Of a DNA stretch of 35,088 bases, positions 29,801 through 35,088 are shown piece after piece. The first letter of the stretch is position 1. Each line of letters starts with the position of its first letter. Where the stretch lies: contig JAGVYD010000006.1 in the NCBI GenBank assembly GCA_018303405.1, positions 1 to 35,088 of the forward strand, written 5' to 3'. Under the pieces are notes generated by a model that saw only the letters and a list, made by a program, of their open reading frames with translations, ran no database searches and was not told where the DNA came from. A program made the position numbers and the translations under genes. Source of the DNA: Candidatus Woesearchaeota archaeon (GTDB lineage: Archaea > Nanobdellota > Nanobdellia > Woesearchaeales > JABMPP01).

Positions 29801-32800
29801 CGTCGCAGAATCCACTGCTCTCCTGGAAATAAGTGCAGCCCGCATTGCTCTCGCAGGCAGACTGATTCCCATTGAATTTGAAGCATGTAAAGCCACTTCC
29901 TGACGCTGCATTGCCTTCGCCAAATCCTCCCCCCTCGCCGCCAAAGCCGCTGATAAAGTCAGACCCGAAGCCAGGCGGGTCGCAGAGCCCTGATACCCAG
30001 CTGCATCCGGATGCTGTGCAGCCTGACTCATTATACTTGTTGAAGCATGAATTTTCCCCGGATTGTATGCCCTCACAGAAGCCGCCCCATTCATTTTGGT
30101 TCCACTGGCACCACAGGGAATTTGTGCCGTTTGTGCAGGTAGTCTGGTTTGAGTATTGCCAGCATGAAAATTTCATATGGTCACACCAGCCTGCATTATC
30201 GCCCTGGCCTGCGCACCACTGGTCTTCCTGCCACCTGCAGGCCGCATGGGCGTCACAGGCAGCTGAAGTGCTCTTGTCTGGATAATTGTTCCAGCAGTCC
30301 ACCCAGTTTCCAGAATAGGATGGGTCAGTTTCGCACCATCCCCCTTTTTCCTGGCAGAATTTGTCGACATTCCATGTGCAATTTCCTGAGCATGATGTTG
30401 AGTTCATCCCAAGGCAGGCATCGAATTCCTCTGATTCCCAGTCATCCTCGCAGAATCCCCCGCCGCCTGAGTGCCATTCGCAGCCCTCTCCAGTGCATGT
30501 GGATTCATTCGTGCCATCCAGCTTCCAGCAATTTGCCCCTGGCACATCGCACCAGCTACCCCAGTTTTCGCTGACCCATGAGCAATTGGCTGATGTGCAT
30601 GATGCATTATCAGAGTATCCGAAACAGTTTTGGTTGCCCCCTCCAATGAATCCTCCGCCGCAGAATGGATCAGAGAAGCACATTGAGTCTGCGCAGTCTA
30701 TCTTGTTGTCATTATTATTGTCTATCCCATCCCAGCATAACTCATATTCACCGGCCCCGCTTTTTGGCTTGCAGATTTTTGAGGCTGAATCCCAGGAGCA
30801 TTGGGCGTCCAGGTTTGTATCGCCTTTCTTGGCGCCATAAGTTGTGCAAATTCCCTCATCATAGCACTGGTCACACTTGTCCTCGCATGATTTTTCCGCA
30901 GTTGGGGCGCATCGACCCTTGGATTCATCTGTTGGCGAGACAAGGTCAGGAACCCATTTGCAGCCTTTTTTGCTGTTCTTGCAATAATACGATGGGCGCT
31001 TGGATGAGTCCGAAGCAGTGGGATCACCCATGAATGTGCATGAGCCGCAGTCAGTTTCGCATGTCCCGGACGCAATGCCTTTCTTGAACTCTTCCCTCAC
31101 TGTGCAGGAGCCGTAAGTGTTGGGCGCTGATAAGTCCTCGGTGAAGCTGCAAAATCCGAGCTTTGAGCCAATGCATGCATCCCTCGCATCGCTCAGGCTT
31201 GACCAGTTTGTCCGGTCGCTCTGGAAGTCGCATGCATAGCAAGCCTTGTTGCAGTTTGTTTCCTCGTCAAACTTGAATTCACACCTGCCCGTCGGGACTG
31301 CAACGCTGCCTTCGCAATAGCTTTCAGTGACCCATTTTCCGCTGGCAAACTCGCAGTTCTGCTTGTTGTCAATGAACATGAGATTTTGCTTGCCTTCTGA
31401 AAAGATGTTGTCAAACTTGACTTCACAGCGGGTTGTCACATTATTCCAGCGGCATGGCATGTACCACGGCGCGCCTGAAATCTGGCTGCACAGAGTCTGG
31501 TCAGTGTAGCTGTTGTAATCCTCACAAAATTCTGCCCCCTCGGGAAGCTCATCAATGTCATTGAAGCATGATTGGCTGAATTTATCTGAGGTGCAGCTTG
31601 ATCCCTGCCACTTGCAGCATGTGCTAAAAGCGGCAATATCATTGCAGAGGGTGGATTGGTTAATCCGGTCGCAGCTCAGCTGGCCAGTTGGGATAAGGGT
31701 ATTATTTGTCATGCACGAGTTCCCGGTCCAGTAGCAGCCTGAAGTGTTTGTGCAGCTGCTTTCATTCGAGTCAAAGATATAGCAGCCTGGATTCCATTCA
31801 ACAAAATCGCTTACATAACCGCCGGCCGGCTCCTGGCAGGTTGAGCTGCTGAAATTCCAAAGGCAATAGAATGTGTCAGCGCAGTCCTTTGTTGTTGTCA
31901 GGTCGCCGCATGACTTGGCGCTTACATTTTCATAGCACCATCCGCCATTATTTTCCCAGACGCAGGAAATATTTGCAGTATTGTTTACACATGCGCTTTC
32001 ATTTGCATTTCCGGAAAGTGACATGTTGTCATAATTCCAGCAGCCTGCTTCCTGGCACCAGCCGCCGCTTGATGAGAACCATGAGCATGATGAATCGCCG
32101 TTGCAATTGTTTTCATTGTTATAGTTATAGCATCCTTTTTGGTTGCAGAATACCCCATCCCAGCTGCAGCTAAGGTTTGCAGTATTGTTGACGCAGGCTG
32201 ACGCATTCTTGTAGCTGAAGTCAGAGCACCACTTGTTTGAGCAATAGCCGCTGCTCCATGTGCATGCGCCTCCGAGGCCGGAGTTGCAGCCACTAAGATT
32301 TGTGAAATCTGCGCAATTGCTTTCATAGCAATAGCTGTATTGCGTATTCCATTTGCATGCGCGGTTATTCTGGCCCTGGGCTGCCGTGCATGTGGCTGAG
32401 GTTGTTTGGCTGCCGCAGTCCATTGGCGCGCATTGGCCCCAGTTGCAGCCCGCAACGGCCTGGCAGCTCGACTGGTCTGCAAAATTATAGCATTGCTTTT
32501 CCGGCGGCCCCTCGCACCTGTTTCTCCACTCGCATGACTTGCCGATTGAATTGTTCTCGCATGTTGAGGCATTTGAAGCGGACAGGCTCCAGCAATTTTT
32601 TTGGTCGCACCAGCCCGATGCACTGCTCTGCCAGGAGCAAGACTTGCTTATTGAATTGGTGCTGTTTTGGCACGCAGTCTGTGTAAAGAAATTCCAGCAT
32701 CCGAGAGGCGAGCACCATGTTCCCCAGCCGTCGCTGTTCCACTGGCAATCGCCCTGCGATTCGCATCCGGATTCGTCATGGTCATAGAGATAGCAATTGC

Positions 32801-32909
32801 TGGCATCTGATGATTGGCCTGATATAATTGCCAGCATCGCTATGAGCATGGCAAAGAAAACAGTCCTGACCGCGTACGAAAGGCCTCTTTTTGTCCCGTT
32901 ATCCTTCAT
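26823..32909 (-). CDS. Giant Cys-rich surface protein with PGF-pre-PGF-like domain (2028 aa)
   Basis: A signal peptide (~10-35, VFFAMLIAMLAIISGQSSDA) leads into ~1100 residues of Cys repeats. The unit is ~25-40 residues with four Cys and a CxW signature (e.g. CYNYNNENNC, then SSCSWFSSSGGWC). There are about 40 Cys in the first ~360 residues, and many N-x-S/T sites. A DGIDNNNDNKIDC calcium-type motif occurs near the middle. Beta-rich domains follow (~1150-1700), then an S16-G12 linker (1726-1753), a PGF-pre-PGF-like domain (IPAGSSMTFSIS to TPGFSYFAIGV), an acidic Thr/Ala/Gln stretch, a TM helix (~1966-1988) and a 40-residue tail with eight His. Single-pass anchor, outside domain. Structural, adhesive or protective envelope role is inferred. 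Folding would need a disulfide system. Confidence 0.9.
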   Translation of the reverse strand: MKDNGTKRGLSYAVRTVFFAMLIAMLAIISGQSSDASNCYLYDHDESGCESQGDCQWNSDGWGTWCSPLGCWNFFTQTACQNSTNSISKSCSWQSSASGWCDQKNCWSLSASNASTCENNSIGKSCEWRNRCEGPPEKQCYNFADQSSCQAVAGCNWGQCAPMDCGSQTTSATCTAAQGQNNRACKWNTQYSYCYESNCADFTNLSGCNSGLGGACTWSSGYCSNKWCSDFSYKNASACVNNTANLSCSWDGVFCNQKGCYNYNNENNCNGDSSCSWFSSSGGWCQEAGCWNYDNMSLSGNANESACVNNTANISCVWENNGGWCYENVSAKSCGDLTTTKDCADTFYCLWNFSSSTCQEPAGGYVSDFVEWNPGCYIFDSNESSCTNTSGCYWTGNSCMTNNTLIPTGQLSCDRINQSTLCNDIAAFSTCCKWQGSSCTSDKFSQSCFNDIDELPEGAEFCEDYNSYTDQTLCSQISGAPWYMPCRWNNVTTRCEVKFDNIFSEGKQNLMFIDNKQNCEFASGKWVTESYCEGSVAVPTGRCEFKFDEETNCNKACYACDFQSDRTNWSSLSDARDACIGSKLGFCSFTEDLSAPNTYGSCTVREEFKKGIASGTCETDCGSCTFMGDPTASDSSKRPSYYCKNSKKGCKWVPDLVSPTDESKGRCAPTAEKSCEDKCDQCYDEGICTTYGAKKGDTNLDAQCSWDSASKICKPKSGAGEYELCWDGIDNNNDNKIDCADSMCFSDPFCGGGFIGGGNQNCFGYSDNASCTSANCSWVSENWGSWCDVPGANCWKLDGTNESTCTGEGCEWHSGGGGFCEDDWESEEFDACLGMNSTSCSGNCTWNVDKFCQEKGGWCETDPSYSGNWVDCWNNYPDKSTSAACDAHAACRWQEDQWCAGQGDNAGWCDHMKFSCWQYSNQTTCTNGTNSLWCQWNQNEWGGFCEGIQSGENSCFNKYNESGCTASGCSWVSGLCDPPGFGSDFISGFGGEGGGFGEGNAASGSGFTCFKFNGNQSACESNAGCTYFQESSGFCDGDNSNNCPQFSYNQTICLQNPLCTWENPSGMPGQGFCGRKIFECFSNFTLSTNETLCNATPHCRWDPQFGGCQPACFGPSVTQETCGGINVSVNSSLNVSGCVWVSGWCESAMTAQFFKNMEGGEPVPLGMDAPGDAGPDEVDIVGFGLKDMGNAFGFGTRVVDVTNAAMCNGIKLQSGASGTGKNTTKFYWYLDTDENRTNNCALQHNSTATGYEFYLKYTASYNSQTSSVSESYNAYRCSAGAFTAAEIKLSGFRQKMCTEINGGMIAIDKVDLEKYPSLYSTGVDFRVYVATSNNSGNVTNPTDTASPGFATQGSVDFDLDKLDLFMYTANGSNNYGMDDANKGYVEYDADCWSEGGCGDYSCYNHPYCVANSFGVHDPDFEDTRTPKIIAISKEMYPDSALVNYFTDKPANGTLKFYGEDSTCSSGNLNASIFDAGIYSDDVRNYKLWHVAEIYNDGGVHSLASPLNSDTKYYFKLEFCDDAGKCGISKCSSFTTESGSSCAFCNFVTKLVVPSAWNVSYDLDQDGTYEHVQGSVCGPNAGMKTNYSTGRKANIKLRTNDNTSYFEFFNAQLTKTGLSSKIREIDDVSALGTGTNTTSGGLTIGYVGMLTSTRDKIINNLHPQQCYVKIPGDGTCSELWHCSDSQTACINRTAEALLNKTGSDYCIWKIPYCEFSVWAGGEPSAPSSSSSSSSSSSSSSSSGGGGGGGGGGGGETTTVTRQWDTIPAGSSMTFSISNSLVPASKILFTVLSTATKAEISLTALDTKPGSVGDLLSSSYPKIYKYLSIIKTNLVDSSLINVQVEFKITKSWLTANGYTEAQIVLLRWDENAWQELPTRKIGSDAETLTYSAATPGFSYFAIGVKALAEEPPAVQDTTLPTGEVTSEQTDDAASGQQAATAQDAQPESTDASQDTAGAGTDEGAKKSGGALTWVLLLAIVAVVGGIIYYMNWHKGGGQGGLAHHGEPGHAEHHAQQAESHAHQSNDSYIK

Positions 32910-32919
32910 TTTCTAGCAA

Positions 32920-32995
32920 ATTCACCAGTTAATCCAACCCATAAAATAATTTGTTTAAGCCTTAAACAATCGTTATTACGAACCTATATAAATAT
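32920..32995 (-). promoter_or_regulatory. Promoter of the giant protein with a 19-bp palindrome
   Basis: On the minus strand TATTTATATAGG (~32984-32995) is the TATA box. About 25 bp downstream, at the predicted start site, is TTGTTTAAGCCTTAAACAA (32951-32969), a perfect palindrome around one central base. A GGTGA lies ~12 bp before the ATG at 32909, so the leader is ~50 nt. A bound dimer would block initiation. Confidence 0.55.
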
Positions 32996-33020
32996 TTTAC
33001 TGTTAAAAAGGGATAATTTC

Positions 33021-33701
33021 CTAAGATTTCATGGAAGAGAATATTTTTTTGATGTCCCTTATGGAATTTGCTGTGAAATGCGCAATGTCGGATTTTTTCT
33101 CCAGGGAATTCCCATATCGTGCATAAATTGCCACCATGCCAAGTTTTTTTGCGCCGGCAATGTCCCGGCTCGCCCTGTCGCCGACCATTATGCAGTTTTT
33201 CAGGCTGACATTCAGCCTCTTTGAAGCGAGCACAAACCCTTTTTTGTCCGGCTTTGTTGCCCTGACATCATCCTTCGTCAATATCACATCAAAATATTCA
33301 TCAAAGCCAACTGCACAAAGCCTCAGGTATGCCTCCAGCTTAGGCGCATCGGAAAGGATGGCGAGCTTGTATCCCGAGGAGCGCAAAAAAATCAGAAGGT
33401 CCTTGGCGCCTGGATATGGCCTCAACAGGCCTGCATTTACCTTGCGGTATGCCAGGATAGCGTGCGCAAGAATCCGGTAATCGACCTTGCCGTACCGTGT
33501 CCTGAGGAATTTCTGGAAGATTTTCTGGTCCTCAATCCCCTTTTTCCAGTAAAATTTTGAGAAATCCCTGTGAAGCCCCTCAAAATCCTCGTCGAGCCCT
33601 GCATCAATCATTGCCTTTACAGATTCGCGGATAACCAAATTCTTTCTTTCGACAAAATCAATCAGAGTATCATCCAGGTCAAATATCACAGCTTTTGCCA
33701 T
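33021..33701 (-). CDS. HAD-family hydrolase
   Basis: The 226-residue protein has all four HAD motifs: FDLDDTL (Asp8, Asp10), ILSDAP (motif II), the Lys in ATKPDKKGF (motif III) and VGDRASRDIAGA (motif IV). The cap is of the C1 helical type (~15-90). Likely a phosphatase for a small phosphorylated metabolite. A TATA box (ATTTATAAAGC, ~33738-33748) is ~40 bp upstream. Full length. Confidence 0.9.
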   Translation of the reverse strand: MAKAVIFDLDDTLIDFVERKNLVIRESVKAMIDAGLDEDFEGLHRDFSKFYWKKGIEDQKIFQKFLRTRYGKVDYRILAHAILAYRKVNAGLLRPYPGAKDLLIFLRSSGYKLAILSDAPKLEAYLRLCAVGFDEYFDVILTKDDVRATKPDKKGFVLASKRLNVSLKNCIMVGDRASRDIAGAKKLGMVAIYARYGNSLEKKSDIAHFTANSIRDIKKIFSSMKS

Positions 33702-33893
33702 CTTGGTTAATCACATATTGCTGAATTTTGCATGCTTTATAAATTTCGCGATTATTTGCCGGGATTAATATGTGCACCTGCACAGGCAAAAAAGGCAGCA
33801 TTTGGCATCACCTTTATATTCTTGTAAGCCTTTGCGCGTGGTATTGGGGCAGATATGGATTGTTATTTCCTTTTTTTGTATGCAAAATAGTTT

Positions 33894-33920
33894 GGATGTA
33901 ATATAGGATGTAATATATAT
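33894..33920 (+). promoter_or_regulatory. Promoter of pcm with tandem 12-bp repeat
   Basis: GGATGTAATATA occurs twice back to back (33894-33905, 33906-33917), running into TATATATTG, which is the TATA box ~37-43 bp before the ATG at 33957. The rest of the 255-bp gap (33702-33956) shows only the HAD promoter and T-runs. Confidence 0.45.
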
Positions 33921-33956
33921 TGTATCGAAGAAAAGCATAAGGCATTTTCTGGCAAA

Positions 33957-34598
33957 ATGGCAGAGGAAAAGGAATTCCTGTATGCGAAACTTGAAGATAC
34001 CGGGATAGATAAAACAATAATAGATGCAATAATGAGGGTGCCGCGGGAGAATTTTGTGAGAAAGGAATACCTCAGTGAGGCATATGGGGACTATCCATTG
34101 CCAACCATGGCCGGCCAGACAATCAGCCAGCCGACAACAGTGGCGCTTATGCTGGAGTATCTTGAGCTAAAAGGCGGCATGAAGGTCTTGGAAATAGGCT
34201 GCGGGTCTGGCTGGAACGCGGCGATAATGGGCCAGCTTGTCGGGCCAAGAGGCAAGGTTTTTTCCCTGGAAATTCTCAGCGAATTAATCCACATGGCAAA
34301 GGCTAATCTGAAAACCACACAGCTTAAGAATGTCAAAATCATAAGGGCCGATGGCAGCATAGGCTATCCAGAGGAAGCTCCTTTTGACAGGATAATTGTG
34401 ACCGCAGCTACCCATTGTGTGAACAAAGAATGGGTGGATCAGCTGGTTGAGGGCGGGATAATAGTGGCGCCTGTTGGCCATTACATTGGGCAAAAAATGG
34501 CAAAAGTCGTCAAAGAGAAAGGCGCCATCCGCGAAAAGGACATGGGCTATTTCCAGTTTGTGCCGCTCAGGACAGAAAAAGAGCTGGAGAATTCCTGA
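33957..34598 (+). CDS. pcm: Protein-L-isoaspartate O-methyltransferase
   Basis: The 213-residue enzyme repairs isoaspartyl residues using S-adenosylmethionine. It shows RVPRENFV near the start, AGQTISQPTTVALML (substrate region), the SAM-binding VLEIGCGSGWNAA, a SLEIL acidic strand end, and the VTAATH post-motif region. It ends at usual family length. No signal peptide; cytoplasmic. Confidence 0.93.
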   Translation: MAEEKEFLYAKLEDTGIDKTIIDAIMRVPRENFVRKEYLSEAYGDYPLPTMAGQTISQPTTVALMLEYLELKGGMKVLEIGCGSGWNAAIMGQLVGPRGKVFSLEILSELIHMAKANLKTTQLKNVKIIRADGSIGYPEEAPFDRIIVTAATHCVNKEWVDQLVEGGIIVAPVGHYIGQKMAKVVKEKGAIREKDMGYFQFVPLRTEKELENS

Positions 34599-34614
34599 AG
34601 CCCTGCCCAAAATC

Positions 34615-34896
34615 TCAGACATGAAAAAGCAAGCCAGATGTTCCGCAGTAAAAATAGCCGTTTTCAAAGCGTATGTATTTTCTCAGCCTCTTGATTTGGT
34701 GCTTGGCCTTGACAATCCTGTGGCTGCATTTGACTTCATAAAGGTCAATAGTTGCGCCTTTCTGCGCAACGATGTCAATCTCGCCGAGCTTGCACTTGCT
34801 GCCCTTGATGACAACATGCTGAGAAATAGAGTCATATTTGTCCCGGATCTTATCGCTCAGTTCCCTGACAAACCGGTCGTGCTTGCTAAGTTTTAT
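34615..34896 (-). CDS. Small PD-(D/E)XK nuclease without a standard start codon
   Basis: The frame encodes ~93 residues with the endonuclease-fold core GEIDIVAQKG then LYEVKCS (Glu39, Asp41, Glu54, Lys56), like YraN/UPF0102-type or Holliday-junction-related nucleases, followed by KHQIKRLRKYIRFENGY. There is no ATG, GTG or TTG in frame before the core. AGGAGG (34906-34911, minus strand) stands nine bases before ATA AAA CTT, so ATA at 34894-34896 is the likely start, or an upstream CTG (34918-34920) if not. A TAG closes the frame just beyond. Either a rare start codon, a recently mutated ATG or a sequencing error. The next gene back is pcm, convergent. Confidence 0.6.
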   Translation of the reverse strand: MKLSKHDRFVRELSDKIRDKYDSISQHVVIKGSKCKLGEIDIVAQKGATIDLYEVKCSHRIVKAKHQIKRLRKYIRFENGYFYCGTSGLLFHV

Positions 34897-35002
34897 GTAT
34901 AGCGCCCTCCTGTAATGCAGTCCCTAAATACACAAAACTATAGTAATATCTGGAAATATGAGTATAAATATTTTTTGGTGGGTTTTTCCATCTCTGTTAT
35001 CC

Positions 35003-35036
35003 CGAAACTGGTTTACATCACGAAACTGCTTTACAT
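35003..35036. repeat. 16-bp direct repeat at the transposase end
   Basis: CGAAACTGGTTTACAT (35003-35018) and CGAAACTGCTTTACAT (35021-35036) differ at one base. The first copy overlaps the stop codon of the transposase and may belong to the terminal repeat of that IS. Confidence 0.5.
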
Positions 35037-35088
35037 AATTCGTCCCAAACTTCTTTTGGCGTTTTGTAATTCAAGCTCATATGGGGCC
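35018..35088 (-). CDS. Transposase C-terminus (partial)
   Basis: The last 22 codons before the window edge read PHMSLNYKTPKEVWDEL and CKAVS, then stop. HxSLNYxTPxEV is the usual close of DDE (rve-type) transposases of IS3/IS481 groups. The rest lies beyond the window. It implies an insertion sequence just past the right edge, whose end falls near 34985-35017. Confidence 0.75.
   Translation of the reverse strand, partial: PHMSLNYKTPKEVWDELCKAVS

Noticed and set aside
26823-32909. Regular Cys-codon spacing suggesting a CRISPR or DNA repeat array
   Set aside because: Repeats are at protein level with variable unit length and codons; no conserved DNA repeat and spacer pattern exists. No CRISPR array was seen anywhere in the window.

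Overview
The window looks like part of an archaeal chromosome, most likely from a DPANN lineage of the Woesearchaeota/Pacearchaeota type. This is an inference; no marker phylogeny could be run. The signs are: TATA boxes about 22-32 bp upstream of most start codons, many of them giving leaderless or nearly leaderless transcripts; an archaeal-type glutamyl-tRNA synthetase; a free-standing AlaX editing protein; a tiny histone-fold protein; tRNA introns at position 37/38, one with a textbook bulge-helix-bulge; and very large secreted surface proteins (PKD, CARDB, PGF-pre-PGF-like, Cys-rich repeats). Genes are short-spaced, frequently divergent, and few operons are long.

Layout. 1-113: truncated copy of a small inverted-repeat element whose full copy is at 18187-18348. 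159-5308: fused dihydroorotate dehydrogenase PyrD-PyrK, divergent RNase Z-like protein, Lrp/AsnC-like regulator, two coiled-coil proteins that end in similar Gly-Leu-Phe-basic tails, and a 57-residue histone-fold protein. 5321-9435: small membrane protein of MscS-associated TM type, AlaX, GltX, a two-TM protein sharing a palindromic double promoter with gltX, and a small conserved-looking protein. 9575-14116: a 1100-residue secreted surface protein preceded by a membrane-spanning protein with an outside sensor part and a cytoplasmic winged helix. 14198-15423: an A/T-rich Fic AMP-transferase cassette with repeated operator-like sites. 15571-20463: tRNA-Ala(GGC), metallophosphoesterase, CcdA-like thiol transporter, a His/Cys-rich exported protein, the inverted-repeat element, a 25-residue Cys-ended peptide under a strong palindromic operator, a pyridine nucleotide-disulfide oxidoreductase and a HIT protein. 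20584-26365: intron-bearing tRNA-Met(CAT), a divergent tyrosine recombinase with a structured noncoding region at its promoter, MscS, a pilin-like protein, a PD-(D/E)XK-like protein, a dienelactone hydrolase lipoprotein, and tRNA-Ser(CGA) with a 117-nt intron. 26487-33701: cold-shock protein, a 2028-residue Cys-rich surface protein and a HAD hydrolase. 33957-35088: Pcm, a small PD-(D/E)XK-type nuclease lacking a normal start codon, and the last codons of a transposase.

Themes. Three loci point to envelope and redox biology: the two giant surface proteins, the CcdA-like protein beside an exported Cys/His protein, and the disulfide reductase with its CEFC peptide. They could work together in disulfide formation outside the cell, which the Cys-rich 2028-residue protein would need; this is inference. 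The most unusual noncoding signals are the 162-bp element with terminal inverted repeats and an 11-bp flanking duplication, two look-alike triple-hairpin arrays lying next to the two intron-bearing tRNA genes, duplicated fragments of the 5' end of tRNA-Ser, and several near-perfect palindromes placed on or next to predicted transcription starts.
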